The translations under genes and the position numbers were made by a program. The notes under the pieces were generated by a model that searched no databases, was not told the DNA's origin, and saw only the letters and a list, made by a program, of their open reading frames with translations. Positions 26,330 through 35,920 of a DNA stretch of 64,000 nt are shown one piece after another (positions within the stretch are counted from its first letter, which is position 1; each line of letters starts with the position of its first letter). Source of the stretch: Rugosimonospora africana (lineage in GTDB: Bacteria > Actinomycetota > Actinomycetes > Mycobacteriales > Micromonosporaceae); NCBI RefSeq assembly GCF_016862975.1, contig NZ_BONZ01000002.1:1-64000 (forward strand). The letters are read 5' to 3'.

Positions 26330-27550
26330 TCAGATGTCGTCCCAGCGGAACATCAGCGCCGCGATCGTCGAGAGCACCACCGCGAACGCGAGCAGGATGC
26401 CGATCTCCGGCAGCACGCTGACCGGCGACTTTCCGCGCACCATCACGTCGAGCATGCCGGTGTTGAGGTGCCGCAGCGGGAACACCTTCGCCAGCCCCTG
26501 AAGCCATCCGGGCGCGCCGTCGAGCGGAAAGAACGACCCGGACAGGAACGCCATCGGAATGGTGATCAGGTTGGCGATCGCGCTGGCCGCCTCCATGGAC
26601 TTCGCCTTCGCGCCGGCGAGCAGGCCGATCGACATGAACGACAGCGTTCCGGCGAAAATCAGCGGAATCGACATCCACCAGTAGTGGGACAGCTTGAGGC
26701 CGAAGAAGCCGGCGCCGACCGCGAGGAAGATGGCCGTCTGGATGAGCGCGATGCCCATCGACACCACGATCCGCGCGCCGATCACCGTGGGCACCCCGAC
26801 CGGAGACAGGGTCAGCCGGCGCAGGATCTTCTTCTGCCGCCAGGTGACCAGGGTCGACGTGGCACCGAACGTCGCGCCGATCGCGATCGCATAGCCGAGC
26901 AGGCCCGGGGTGATGTACTGGATGTACGACAGCGACTTGTCCTCGACAGAGTCGCTGTCCAGCGAGAACTTGGGCGGTTGCCCGGTCGCGTCCACGTTCG
27001 CGTTCTGGATCAGCGAGGTCATCACGCCCTGGACCGTCGCCGCCCCGGTCGCGTCCGCGGCCGAGTAGTGCATCACGATCCGGTCGCCGACCTGCTCGAT
27101 GACCGCCTCGTCGTCGCCGTTGCGCACCTTGTCCAGCGCGGCCGCCCGGTCGGTCACTTTCGTGATCTTGAAGACCTGTCCTAGTTCGGCCCGGGCGTCC
27201 GCCGGCAGTTGGTCGATGAGCGGAACCGAGCCGACCTCCAGCACGGACTGCTTGTACGTGCCGGTGTTGTTGAACAGGCCGCCGAAGATGATGAGGAACA
27301 CCAGCGGGAACAGCAACGTGAAGAACAGTCCGGCCCGGTCCCGGCGGAAGCCCAGGAACATCGCCCGGGCCAGGCTGAGGAAGCTGGTCGTCCGCCTGGC
27401 CCTGCCGGCCTGGCCCTGGCCGCCCATGCCACCGGGCGCGGGCCGGTCGACGACCGCGGGCGGCGCGGTCGCGACGGCGGACGCGGGGGCGCTGTCCGGC
27501 GCGGTGGACGCGTCGAGGGTGTCGCCGTCAAGCGGGCGCTCTGAAGTCAT
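26330..27550 (-). CDS. ABC-2 transporter permease with large extracytoplasmic domain
   Basis: This 406-residue permease has a disordered Pro/Ala-rich N-terminus, a first membrane helix at about residues 75-95 (LFFTLLFPLVFLIIFGGLF), an extracytoplasmic domain of about 150 residues, and five C-terminal helices. The order matches ABC-2/YhgE-like exporters. The loop WRQKKILRRLTLSPV corresponds to the coupling segment. It is translated with the ATPase gene upstream (ATGA overlap). The cargo is unknown. Confidence 0.9.
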   Translation of the reverse strand: MTSERPLDGDTLDASTAPDSAPASAVATAPPAVVDRPAPGGMGGQGQAGRARRTTSFLSLARAMFLGFRRDRAGLFFTLLFPLVFLIIFGGLFNNTGTYKQSVLEVGSVPLIDQLPADARAELGQVFKITKVTDRAAALDKVRNGDDEAVIEQVGDRIVMHYSAADATGAATVQGVMTSLIQNANVDATGQPPKFSLDSDSVEDKSLSYIQYITPGLLGYAIAIGATFGATSTLVTWRQKKILRRLTLSPVGVPTVIGARIVVSMGIALIQTAIFLAVGAGFFGLKLSHYWWMSIPLIFAGTLSFMSIGLLAGAKAKSMEAASAIANLITIPMAFLSGSFFPLDGAPGWLQGLAKVFPLRHLNTGMLDVMVRGKSPVSVLPEIGILLAFAVVLSTIAALMFRWDDI

Positions 27551-28449
27551 GCCCGGTACTCCCGTCCGGTCAGGTCGAGGAACACGTCCTCCAGCGAGGC
27601 GCCGCGGACCGCCAGGCCGCGCAGGGCGTTGCGGTCGGCGAGCGCGGAGAGCACGGCGGCCGGGTTGCGGGTCGACACGGTCAGCGAGACGCCGTCGTCG
27701 CTGACCTCCGCGTCCGGGAAGAGCTGCCGGGCGCCGTCGACCGGCACGGTGCCGGTCTCGATGCCGATCCGGGTGGGCGCGTCCAGCCCGCGCACCAGGG
27801 CAGCCGGCGGCCCGGACTTGAGGATGTTGCCGTGGTCCATGATGGCCACTCGATCGCAGAGCAGCTCCGCCTCGTCCATGTGGTGGGTGGTCAGCACGAC
27901 CGTGCGCCCCTGATTGTTGATCTCGCGCAGCAGGTCCCACAGGTTGCGCCGCGCCTGCGGGTCCAGTGCCGCGGTCGGCTCGTCGAGGAAGACCACGTCC
28001 GGCCCGTGGACCAGTGCGCACGCGATGGACAGCCGCTGCGCCTGGCCGCCGGACAGCTTCTCGGTGCGGGTATCCGCCTTGTCCGTCAGCCCGACCACCT
28101 CCAGCCAGTGGTCGGCGGCCGCGGGCGGGGTGCCGTACAGCGAGGCGAATGTGCGGATCTGTTCGCGGGCCGTGAGCCGCTCGAAGAAGGAGGACGCCTG
28201 CAACTGCACGCCGATCCGGGGAAGCAGCCGGGGATTGCGCGGCCACGGGCGCATGCCCAGCAGGCTCACCTCGCCGTCGTCAGGCTTGCGCAACCCCTCC
28301 ATGATCTCGAGGAGCGTCGTCTTCCCCGCGCCGTTCGGTCCGAGGATGCCGAAGAACTCGCCCTCCTCGACGTCGAACGACACGCCGTCGACGGCGTGCG
28401 TGTCGCCATACCATTTCCGTACCCCGTCGACCCTGATGGTCTGCGCCAT
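27547..28449 (-). CDS. ABC-2 transporter ATP-binding protein
   Basis: This 300-residue ATPase shows Walker A GPNGAGKTTLLE, Q-loop GVQLQASSFF, signature LSGGQAQRLS, Walker B VVFLDEPTAALD and the H-loop TTHHMDEAE. A C-terminal accessory region follows, as in CcmA/DrrA-type exporters. ATG 28449 was preferred to a GTG at 28458 three codons earlier. It forms a two-gene exporter operon with the overlapping permease. It is divergent from the NarJ-like gene. Confidence 0.92.
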   Translation of the reverse strand: MAQTIRVDGVRKWYGDTHAVDGVSFDVEEGEFFGILGPNGAGKTTLLEIMEGLRKPDDGEVSLLGMRPWPRNPRLLPRIGVQLQASSFFERLTAREQIRTFASLYGTPPAAADHWLEVVGLTDKADTRTEKLSGGQAQRLSIACALVHGPDVVFLDEPTAALDPQARRNLWDLLREINNQGRTVVLTTHHMDEAELLCDRVAIMDHGNILKSGPPAALVRGLDAPTRIGIETGTVPVDGARQLFPDAEVSDDGVSLTVSTRNPAAVLSALADRNALRGLAVRGASLEDVFLDLTGREYRA

Positions 28450-28567
28450 GGCCTGCACCTTAGCGACGCGGGTCCACCACGACGCCCGACGGGAGAACGC
28501 GATTCGTCGCGCTCTGATACCTTCATGGTGAATTGTCCGGACTCAACAGCCTCACCGGGGAGGCATC

Positions 28568-29071
28568 GTGCGGCCGTCCGTCATCGGGATCGCCCAACAG
28601 CTCGCGGCGCAGCTCCTGCGGTTTCCCACCGTGACGCTCGATCGTCAGCTCGGTCACATCTCCGACATCGCGTCGATGCTGCCGGGCGACGTCGGTTCGC
28701 CGCTCGCGACGCTCGCCGATCACCTGCGCGGCGCCGGTCCAGCCACCGCGATCGAGGAGTATATGGCGACGTTCGCGCCCGGCGGGTGCCTGCTGTTCCT
28801 GAGCCGGCCGGACGACCCGACATTCACGCTGGCGTACGGGCGGGCCGGCTTCAAGCTCGCCGACAACGAACGGGCCGACTTCCTGCCCGCCGTGCTGGAA
28901 TTCGCCGCCGCGCGGGTGGCCGCCGAGGACTTCTGCGGCCAGGAGCTGCTGTGCGGGTACCGGCCGGCGCTGGACGAGATCACCGCCGCCCTGGCCGAAA
29001 TCCACTCGCCGTACCTGCTGGCGGTGGATGCGGTCGGTGCGACCCTGCCTCAACTGCACCCGGCGGGCTGA
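28568..29071 (+). CDS. NarJ/TorD-like molybdoenzyme chaperone
   Basis: This 167-residue all-helical protein resembles NarJ, the chaperone that loads molybdenum cofactor into nitrate reductase. Supporting pieces are ALTDHL-type spacing around residue 50, IEEYMATFAPGGCLLFL (NarJ: Y..TFD...LYL) and ADFLPAVLEFAA, close to the LPLVLEFAA of NarJ. No narGHI or other molybdoenzyme gene is in the window, so it is an orphan here. GTG 28568 follows a strong GGGGAGG site at 28557-28563. The family call is by motif reading only. Confidence 0.6.
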   Translation: MRPSVIGIAQQLAAQLLRFPTVTLDRQLGHISDIASMLPGDVGSPLATLADHLRGAGPATAIEEYMATFAPGGCLLFLSRPDDPTFTLAYGRAGFKLADNERADFLPAVLEFAAARVAAEDFCGQELLCGYRPALDEITAALAEIHSPYLLAVDAVGATLPQLHPAG

Positions 29072-29170
29072 GAGTCTGCCGGCAGGCTCTCAGGCCATCC
29101 TCGACCGCCGCCCGGCGCGCGCCGCCGACGCGATCACGAACCCGGCCGGGGCAAATGCGAGGATGCCTCG

Positions 29171-29791
29171 GTGTCCCCTCGCGTACTGCTCACCGGCTTC
29201 GAACCCTTCAACGGCGCCGACCTGAACCCCTCGTGGGCGGCGGTCCGGCTGGCCGCCGCCTCGCCACTGCCCGGCGTCGACCTGCACACCCAGCTGCTGC
29301 CCTGCGTGTTCGGGGCGGCGTCCGAGGTGCTGTGGGACGCGGTCGAGCTGCTCGACCCGGACGCCGTGATCGCGGTCGGGCAGGCCGGAGGCAACCCCGG
29401 GTTGGCCGTCGAGCGGATCGCGGTGAACCTCGACGACGCCACCATCCCGGACAACGCCGGGGCACAGCCGGTCGATCAGCCGATCGTGCCGGACGGTCCG
29501 GTGGGGTACTTCGCCACGATCCCGGTGAAGGAGTGCGTGGCCGCGGTACGGGCGACCGGCGTACCGGCCGCGGTATCCGAATCGGCCGGCCGCTTCGTGT
29601 GCAACCACGTCATGTACCAGCTCCTGCACCGGGCCGCGACCCGCCGGCCGGGCCGACTCATCGGCGGGTTCGTGCACGTACCGTTCGCCCCCGAGCAGGT
29701 ACTCGACACGGGCCGGCCGTGCCTGCCGTCCTCCACGGTCGCGCTCGGGCTGCGCACCGTCGTCACCCGGGTCGCCCGGGTCGCGGGCTGA
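29171..29791 (+). CDS. pcp: Pyroglutamyl-peptidase I
   Basis: This 206-residue cysteine peptidase removes N-terminal pyroglutamate from peptides in the cytoplasm. It has the family's N-terminal [17 protein letters not shown], the Glu-bearing segment [16 protein letters not shown], the catalytic Cys in [11 protein letters not shown] and the catalytic His in GGFVHVPF. The length is normal for family C15. GTG 29171 immediately precedes the conserved start. It is followed by glpK, 112 bp downstream. Confidence 0.94.
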   Translation: MSPRVLLTGFEPFNGADLNPSWAAVRLAAASPLPGVDLHTQLLPCVFGAASEVLWDAVELLDPDAVIAVGQAGGNPGLAVERIAVNLDDATIPDNAGAQPVDQPIVPDGPVGYFATIPVKECVAAVRATGVPAAVSESAGRFVCNHVMYQLLHRAATRRPGRLIGGFVHVPFAPEQVLDTGRPCLPSSTVALGLRTVVTRVARVAG

Positions 29792-29903
29792 GGCGCGTAC
29801 CGGGCCCGGCACACCGCCCGCGGGGGCGAATCGTGGGCGTCCCGCCGGCCGGGGCGGGTGCCGGCGGATCCGCCGCGTCCGGCACGGCTGGCAGACTGTC
29901 CGC

Positions 29904-31388
29904 GTGACCTCTCGCTACATCGCGGCGATCGATCAGGGCACCACCTCGACGCGCTGCATCGTCTTCGACGACACCGGTCAGGTCGTCGCGCTCGACCAGC
30001 GCGAACACCGGCAGATCTATCCCCGCCCCGGCTGGGTCGAGCACGACGCGGCCGAGATCTGGCACAACGTCCAGGCGGTCACGCGTGCCGCACTGGACGC
30101 CGCCGGACTGTCCCGTGCCGACCTGGCGGCGATCGGCATCACCAACCAGCGCGAGACCACCCTGCTGTGGGACGTGGCGACCGGCGAACCGGTCCACAAC
30201 GCGATCGTCTGGCAGGACACCCGCACCGACCGCATCATCCGGGAACTGGCCGGCGACGCCGGGCCGGACCGGTTCCGTGAAGCCTCCGGGCTGCCGCTTG
30301 CCACCTACTTCGCCGGACCGAAGATCCGGTGGCTGCTCGACGAGCGTCCGGAGCTGCGGGCTCGCGCGGAGGCCGGCGAAGTGATCTTCGGTACCGTCGA
30401 CACCTGGCTCATCTGGCGCCTGACCGGCCGGCACGCGACCGACGTGACGAACGCCAGCCGCACCATGCTCATGAACCTGTCCACCCTGGACTGGGACGAG
30501 CGCCTGATCGACGCGTTCGGGGTACCCAGGGCGATGCTGCCCGAGATCCTTCCGTCGTCGTACGTGTACGGCGAGGCGCGGGGCGACTTTGGCGGAGTGC
30601 CGGTGGCCAGCGCCCTCGGCGACCAGTCCGCGGCACTGTTCGGCCAGACCTGCTTCGATCCCGGGCAGGCCAAGTGCACCTACGGCACCGGTTCGTTCCT
30701 GCTGCTCAACACGGGTACCACGCCGGTACGCAGCGAGCGCGGCCTGCTGACCACGGTCGGGTACCAGATCGGCGACGACCGCCCGGTGTACGCGTTGGAG
30801 GGCTCCATCGCGGTGACCGGGGCGCTGGTGCAGTGGCTGCGCGACAACCTCGGCATCATCTCGTCGGCTCCCGAGATCAACGACCTGGCCGCGACCGTCG
30901 ACGACAACGGCGGCTGCTACTTCGTGCCCGCCTTCTCCGGCCTCTTCGCCCCGTACTGGCGCACCGACGCCCGGGGCGTCATCGCCGGCCTGACCGGCTA
31001 CGTCACCAAGGGGCACCTGGCCCGGGCCGCGCTGGAGGCGACCGGGTGGCAGGTCAAGGACGTCGCCGACGCGATGGTGGCGGAGTCCGACGTGAACATC
31101 GCCGAGCTGCGGGTGGACGGCGGCATGACGGCCAGCGACCTGCTGATGCAGTTCCAGGCCGACGTGCTCGACGTACCGGTCGTCCGGCCGACGATCGCGG
31201 AGACCACCGCGCTCGGCGCGGCGTACGCCGCCGGGCTCGCCGTCGGAATCTGGCCGGACCTGGACACCCTGCGGGCCAACTGGCGGGTCGACGCCCAGTG
31301 GCAGTCCCGGATGCCGGCCGCCGACCGGGACCGCGGCCACGGCCTGTGGCGCAAGGCGGTGGACCGTTCACTCGGCTGGCTCGACTGA
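29904..31388 (+). CDS. glpK: Glycerol kinase
   Basis: This 494-residue FGGY-family kinase phosphorylates glycerol with ATP. It has [14 protein letters not shown], the GITNQRETT block, [19 protein letters not shown] (ATP-binding adenosine motif) and [15 protein letters not shown]. The length is typical. No glycerol facilitator or GlpD gene is adjacent. Its stop codon (31386-31388) lies inside the first bases of a 46-bp dispersed element, so the repeat supplies the 3' end of the reading frame. Confidence 0.96.
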   Translation: MTSRYIAAIDQGTTSTRCIVFDDTGQVVALDQREHRQIYPRPGWVEHDAAEIWHNVQAVTRAALDAAGLSRADLAAIGITNQRETTLLWDVATGEPVHNAIVWQDTRTDRIIRELAGDAGPDRFREASGLPLATYFAGPKIRWLLDERPELRARAEAGEVIFGTVDTWLIWRLTGRHATDVTNASRTMLMNLSTLDWDERLIDAFGVPRAMLPEILPSSYVYGEARGDFGGVPVASALGDQSAALFGQTCFDPGQAKCTYGTGSFLLLNTGTTPVRSERGLLTTVGYQIGDDRPVYALEGSIAVTGALVQWLRDNLGIISSAPEINDLAATVDDNGGCYFVPAFSGLFAPYWRTDARGVIAGLTGYVTKGHLARAALEATGWQVKDVADAMVAESDVNIAELRVDGGMTASDLLMQFQADVLDVPVVRPTIAETTALGAAYAAGLAVGIWPDLDTLRANWRVDAQWQSRMPAADRDRGHGLWRKAVDRSLGWLD

Positions 31389-31470
31389 GCGCAGCCGGAG
31401 CCGCTCTCTGGCGGAGGCGAGCACAGTCCCTCGCAGCCCAGACTGAGCGCAGCCGGAGCCGCTCTCTGGC
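31383..31470 (+). repeat. 46-bp structured element, one full and one truncated copy
   Basis: A full copy (31383-31428; arms GACTG and CAGTC) begins within the glpK stop region. After a 12-base spacer a second copy (31441-31470) keeps only the first 30 bases. The 58-bp period equals that of the pair at 35791. Confidence 0.88.
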
Positions 31471-31510
31471 GCCGGACCGAGCGGGATACCAACGAGCGGA
31501 AGACAAAGAC

Positions 31511-31542
31511 GAGCGGCGTGACCCCCGGAGGTCACGCCGCTC
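31511..31542. terminator. Bidirectional terminator between glpK and pepD
   Basis: A perfect 13-bp stem, GAGCGGCGTGACC with its complement, and a 6-nt loop lie between converging genes. It is followed by CCTTTCT. Confidence 0.75.
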
Positions 31543-31572
31543 GCCTTTCTGGGAGGAGGCAAAGCTTTCGGG

Positions 31573-33300
31573 TCAGGACGACTCGCCCACGGTCACCGGG
31601 ACCACCTGGGTGGAGCCGTTGCGGCTCACCGTGAGTTGGAGTTTGTCGCCCACCTTGCTGGACTGCACGACGTCGAGCAGTTCGTCGCTGCTGTGGATGT
31701 CGGCGTTGTCGGCCTTGACGATGATGTCGCCCTGCTTGAGACCGGCCTTTTGCGCCGGGCTGTTGTTGACCACGCCGGTCACCGACGCTCCCGCGTTGCC
31801 GTCCGCGGTACCGACGTTGATGCCGATGTACGGGTGGCTGACCTTCTGGCCCTTCATCAGGTCCTGGGAGACCTCGTTGACCCGGTTGGACGGGATCGCG
31901 AAGCCCACGCCGTTACCGTCGCCGCCGTCGGCGGTGAGGATGCTGGTGTTGATGCCGACGACCTCGCCGCGGGTGTTCACCAGCGCACCACCCGAGTTGC
32001 CCGGGTTGATCGAGGCATCGGTCTGGATCGCTCCGGCGATGTTCGTCTGCGCCTGGGGCTGTTGCTGCTGTTGCTGCTGCTGACCGAACGGATTCTGCTG
32101 ACCGAACGGGTTCTGCGGCTGCTGCTGTTCGGGCTGCTCCTCGATGGTCCGGTGCAGCGCGCTGACGATCCCCTCGGTGACCGTGCCGCTCAGGCCCAGC
32201 GGGCTGCCGATGGCCAGTACGGTGTCGCCGACCTGGACGCTGTCGCTGTTGGCGAACTTCGCGGCTGCCAGATTCGACACACCCTGCGCCTTCACCACCG
32301 CCAGGTCGGTCTTGGGGTCGGTACCCACGATCGTCGCCTGGGACGTCTTGCCGGAGGCGAAGCTGACCTGGACGGTCTTGGCCGTCGCGTCGGCGACCAC
32401 GTGGTTGTTGGTGACGATGTACCCGTCGGCCGAGAAGATCACGCCGGAGCCCTCGGCGTCCGAGGTCTGGATCGACACCACGCTGTTCTTGACGTTGTTC
32501 ACGATGCCGGACAGCGTCGAGCGGTCGACGGTCGGCGCCGCGGCAAGCGAGCCGCTCGCGTTCGACGAATCGGCGGCGTGGACGACCAGGCCACCGACGA
32601 CACCACCACCGCCGGCGAGCAGCAACGCGAGCAGGCCGACAGCGACTGCCTTGCCGAGCCGGCCGGTCGACTGGCGCGGCGCGGGCTGGCCCTGCTGGTC
32701 TGAGGGCTGCTGGTCGGACGGCTGCTCGGCAGTCGGCTGCTGGTCCGCCTGTTGGGGAGCCTGCTGCTGGGACGCCGGCTGCTGGGGCGCCTGCGCGATC
32801 AGCGGCTGCTGGGCCGCGCCGTAGCCGGGCGCACCGTAACCGGCAGCCCCGTAGCCGGGCGCCCCAGAGCTGGGTGCCGGGGAGCTGGGTGCCGGGGAGC
32901 TGGGCGCGCCGTACCAGCCGGCCTGCCCGGCCACGGCGGGGGCCTGTCCCTGCTGCCAGTACGAGGGCTGCGGCGCGGGCTGCATCGGCTGCCCGGCCGG
33001 TGGCTGGCCCGGGACGGGCTGGCTTGGCGCGGGCGGCAACGGCACGGTCCGGTCCGCCGCGGGCTCGCTCGGGGCGTTGCCGGTAGCGGGCTGGCCCGAC
33101 GCGGGTTCGGTCGCGGCCGGCTGTCCGGCCTGATGCATCGGCGAGGCTTCCGCCGGGGCGGCGGCACGCTCGTCTGCGGGGACCTCCCCGCCCGGCCGCG
33201 ACTGCCCGCCCGGTGCGTCGGTCGGCAGCTCGCTCGTCGGCCGTTGATACCTATCGTCCGGTTCCGGGAAGCGCTGCGGGTTCGTGTCGCTCTCGCTCAT
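31573..33300 (-). CDS. pepD: HtrA/DegP-type membrane serine protease with PDZ domain
   Basis: This 575-residue protein has a cytoplasmic Pro/Gln/Ala-rich N-terminus of about 200 residues, one membrane helix (VGLLALLLAGGGGVVGGLVV), an extracytoplasmic trypsin-like protease with His in TNNHVV (about residue 299), Asp in DPKTDLAVVK (about 331) and Ser in NPGNSGGAL (about 436), and a C-terminal PDZ domain. A glutamine-rich insert at about residues 388-416 (NPFGQQ repeats, poly-Q) falls in a loop of the protease. Order with the two-component genes upstream (regulator, kinase, protease) matches mycobacterial mprA-mprB-pepD, where the protease handles envelope stress. Confidence 0.9.
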   Translation of the reverse strand: MSESDTNPQRFPEPDDRYQRPTSELPTDAPGGQSRPGGEVPADERAAAPAEASPMHQAGQPAATEPASGQPATGNAPSEPAADRTVPLPPAPSQPVPGQPPAGQPMQPAPQPSYWQQGQAPAVAGQAGWYGAPSSPAPSSPAPSSGAPGYGAAGYGAPGYGAAQQPLIAQAPQQPASQQQAPQQADQQPTAEQPSDQQPSDQQGQPAPRQSTGRLGKAVAVGLLALLLAGGGGVVGGLVVHAADSSNASGSLAAAPTVDRSTLSGIVNNVKNSVVSIQTSDAEGSGVIFSADGYIVTNNHVVADATAKTVQVSFASGKTSQATIVGTDPKTDLAVVKAQGVSNLAAAKFANSDSVQVGDTVLAIGSPLGLSGTVTEGIVSALHRTIEEQPEQQQPQNPFGQQNPFGQQQQQQQQPQAQTNIAGAIQTDASINPGNSGGALVNTRGEVVGINTSILTADGGDGNGVGFAIPSNRVNEVSQDLMKGQKVSHPYIGINVGTADGNAGASVTGVVNNSPAQKAGLKQGDIIVKADNADIHSSDELLDVVQSSKVGDKLQLTVSRNGSTQVVPVTVGESS

Positions 33301-33366
33301 GGGTCCAAGACTGCACTGCCCGACTGCGTCAGTCCTGGGTTCGGGCTGGAAGTTGGCTGTGAATCA

Positions 33367-34944
33367 TTACTCGTTCTCGGCCCCGACGTGCTCGATGTCC
33401 CTGGACTGCACCAATGGGAGCCGTACCCGGAAGGTCGCGCCCTGGCCCGGCTGGCTCTCCACCTCGACGCTGCCGCGGTGCGCGGCGACCAGCGCCGCGA
33501 CGATCGCCAGGCCCAGGCCGGTACCGCTGGTCGCCGCGGCGGAACCGCCGTCCCGACGGGTACGGGCGGTATCGGCCCGATAGAAACGCTCGAAGACGTG
33601 CTCGATCTGCTCCGGAGCCAGGCCCGGGCCGGCATCGGCAATCTCCACCACCGCCTGTTCCGCCTCGCGACGCAGGCGCAGCCACACCGGGGTACCGGGC
33701 GGGGTGTGCACCAGGGCGTTGGTCATCAGGTTCCCCATGACCTGGCGAAGCCGGGACTCGTCGCCGCTGACCGTCAGCGGGCCGGTATCGTCCGCGATCT
33801 CCAGCGTGATCTGCCGGTCCGGAGAGACGGCCTGGGCCGCGATGACCGCGTCGTTCGCGATCACCCGAAGCTCCAGGTCACCGGGTACCAGTGGCCGTTC
33901 CATGTCGAGCCGGGCCAGTAGCAGGAGGTCCTCGACCAGCAGCCCCATCCGGGCCGCCTCGCCCTCGATCCGGCGGATCAGCCGCTCGGCCTCTTCCGGC
34001 GCTCGGGCCGCACCCTGCCGGTACAGCTCGGCGAACCCGCGGATCGTGGTCAGCGGGGTACGCAGCTCGTGTGAGGCGTCCGCGACGAACTGCCGCATCC
34101 GCTCCTCCGAGCGCCGCGCCCGGCTCTCCGAGAGCCGGGCCGCCTCGGCCGCGTCGCGTGCGGCGGACTCGGCCGACCGCGCCGCCGCCTCCGATGCCGT
34201 CTGTGCGGTGAACGCGGCCTCGACCTGGCCGAGCATGGTGTTCAGCGAACGGGCGAGGTGACCGACCTCGGTACGCGGTTCCTCGTGCCCGGGTTCGAAC
34301 TCGGGTATCCGCTGGGTCAGATCGCCACCGGCAATCGCGGCGGCGGTGTGCTCGATGGACCGCAGTGGCCTGAGGCTGGCCTGCACCATCGCCGTACCCG
34401 CGACCGCCAGCAGGATGAGCATTCCCGCGCCGACCAGCAACTCGGCGACGATCAGCCGGGACAGCGCGCTGTCCACGTCGGACATGTCGGCCGCGATCAT
34501 CAGGTAGTCGCCGGGCTGCGAGACGAGCTGCGTGACCAGGATCCGCCAGCGGCCCCCACCATCCGCCGAGGGCACGGTGTAGACCGTGTCGAGCCGTTCG
34601 GCCGCCGTACTCGCATCCTGCGGCACGACCGGCAGGTCCTCGGGCTTGTAGTGCGACGTGTCGTAGATCGGCTGGAACAGCCCGGTCGGGCCGACCAGCT
34701 CGGCGAAGAACATCGACGGCAGCGCCACCTTCGACTGGGTGGCCGGGTGCTCGTAGTTCTCGATGGACAGCGCGTTGGAGTCGCGGGCGACGGTCCGCAC
34801 GTCGCTGTCGAGCCGCCCGACCAGGTACTGGCGCAGCGCGAGGGCGCTGGACACGCCGATCACCAGCAGGGTCGCGGTGACCAGGGCCATCACGGCGGCA
34901 ACGAGCTTAAGCCGCAACGGTGTGCGACTGAATGGGTGGATCAT
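33367..34944 (-). CDS. MprB-like sensor histidine kinase
   Basis: This 525-residue kinase has an N-terminal membrane helix, an extracytoplasmic sensor region (about residues 35-165), a second helix, a HAMP domain, an Ala/Glu/Arg-rich coiled coil, then a HisKA domain with His in DASHELRTPLTTIRG. The ATPase domain has GNLMTNALVHTPPGT, DAGPGLAPEQIEHVFERFYR and TGLGLAIV. It likely senses envelope stress and phosphorylates the adjacent OmpR-type regulator, eight bases upstream. The symbol is withheld because only gene order and architecture support MprB. Confidence 0.9.
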   Translation of the reverse strand: MIHPFSRTPLRLKLVAAVMALVTATLLVIGVSSALALRQYLVGRLDSDVRTVARDSNALSIENYEHPATQSKVALPSMFFAELVGPTGLFQPIYDTSHYKPEDLPVVPQDASTAAERLDTVYTVPSADGGGRWRILVTQLVSQPGDYLMIAADMSDVDSALSRLIVAELLVGAGMLILLAVAGTAMVQASLRPLRSIEHTAAAIAGGDLTQRIPEFEPGHEEPRTEVGHLARSLNTMLGQVEAAFTAQTASEAAARSAESAARDAAEAARLSESRARRSEERMRQFVADASHELRTPLTTIRGFAELYRQGAARAPEEAERLIRRIEGEAARMGLLVEDLLLLARLDMERPLVPGDLELRVIANDAVIAAQAVSPDRQITLEIADDTGPLTVSGDESRLRQVMGNLMTNALVHTPPGTPVWLRLRREAEQAVVEIADAGPGLAPEQIEHVFERFYRADTARTRRDGGSAAATSGTGLGLAIVAALVAAHRGSVEVESQPGQGATFRVRLPLVQSRDIEHVGAENE

Positions 34945-34952
34945 GGGATTCG

Positions 34953-35702
34953 CTAGGAGGGTAGGCGCAGCACGTAGCCGACACCACGCAGGGTGTGAAT
35001 CAAGCGCGGTTCAGTGAAGTCGACCTTGCGCCGCAGGTATGAGATGTAGGACTCGACGATACTGTCGTCGCCGCGGAAGTCGTAGCTCCAGACGTGGTCG
35101 AGGATCTGGCCCTTCGACAACACCCGGCCGGCATTGGCCATCAGGTACCGCAGCAGCTTGAACTCGGTCGGCGACAGCGAGATCCGCTCGCCGTTGCGCC
35201 ACACCTCGTGTGCTTCCTCGTCCAGTTCCAGGTCGGCGAAGGTGAGCCGGGCCGACGCCGCGGCGCCGCTGGTTCGCCGCAGTACCGCCCGGATCCGCGC
35301 GGTCAACTCCTCCAGGCTGAACGGCTTGGTGACGTAGTCGTCGCCGCCCAGGGTGAGCCCACGGATCTTGTCGTCGGTGGTGTCCCGCGCGGTCAGGAAG
35401 ACCACCGGGCTGCGGGTGCCACTGTCCCGAAGCTTCCGGATCACCTCGAAGCCGTCGAGATCGGGCAGCATCACATCGAGGACGATCAGGTCGGGGCGCT
35501 CTTCACGCGCGGCACTCACCGCGGCGGACCCGTTGGTCGCCGTGGAAACGCTGAATCCGGCGAAGCGCAGGCTGGCGGAGAGCAGCTCGAGGATGTTTGG
35601 ATCATCCTCTACCACGAGCAGTCTCGCCTCAGCCTGCGCCGCACCGGACAGCGTCGCACCCCCGGATTGTGCAACGCCGTCACGTACCCCCATGCGCTTC
35701 AT
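34953..35702 (-). CDS. MprA-like OmpR-family response regulator
   Basis: This 249-residue regulator has a receiver domain (VVEDDPN, phospho-acceptor Asp in LIVLDVMLPD, Lys in YVTKPFS) and a winged-helix DNA-binding domain (LSPTEFKLLRYLMANAGRVL, SYISYLRRKVD). It carries about 25 extra residues before the receiver. The start could be ATG 35702, ATG 35693 or the longer TTG 35714; ATG 35702 has a GGGGA about five bases before it. With the kinase and PepD it forms a predicted envelope-stress operon. Two 46-bp elements lie upstream, within its probable promoter region. Confidence 0.9.
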   Translation of the reverse strand: MKRMGVRDGVAQSGGATLSGAAQAEARLLVVEDDPNILELLSASLRFAGFSVSTATNGSAAVSAAREERPDLIVLDVMLPDLDGFEVIRKLRDSGTRSPVVFLTARDTTDDKIRGLTLGGDDYVTKPFSLEELTARIRAVLRRTSGAAASARLTFADLELDEEAHEVWRNGERISLSPTEFKLLRYLMANAGRVLSKGQILDHVWSYDFRGDDSIVESYISYLRRKVDFTEPRLIHTLRGVGYVLRLPS

Positions 35703-35790
35703 CGTGGTCCCCAATGCTGTGCCATCACTGAAGTCTGCCTGGGAATTGCCTGAGAATCAGGGATCCGCCGCCAATCGCGCAAACGGCCCC

Positions 35791-35894
35791 GACCGAGCGC
35801 AGCCGGAGCCGATCTGTGGCGGAGGCGAGCACGGTCCCGCGCGGCCACGACCGAGCGCAGCCGGAGCCGATCTGTGGCGGAGGCGAGCACGGTC
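35791..35894 (+). repeat. 46-bp structured element, two full tandem copies
   Basis: Copies at 35791-35836 and 35849-35894, with arms GACCG and CGGTC, are separated by 12 bases. They lie between the PadR gene end and the regulator start. Confidence 0.9.
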
Positions 35895-35920
35895 GCGCCC
35901 CGCCAACGCCGGCGAACCTC

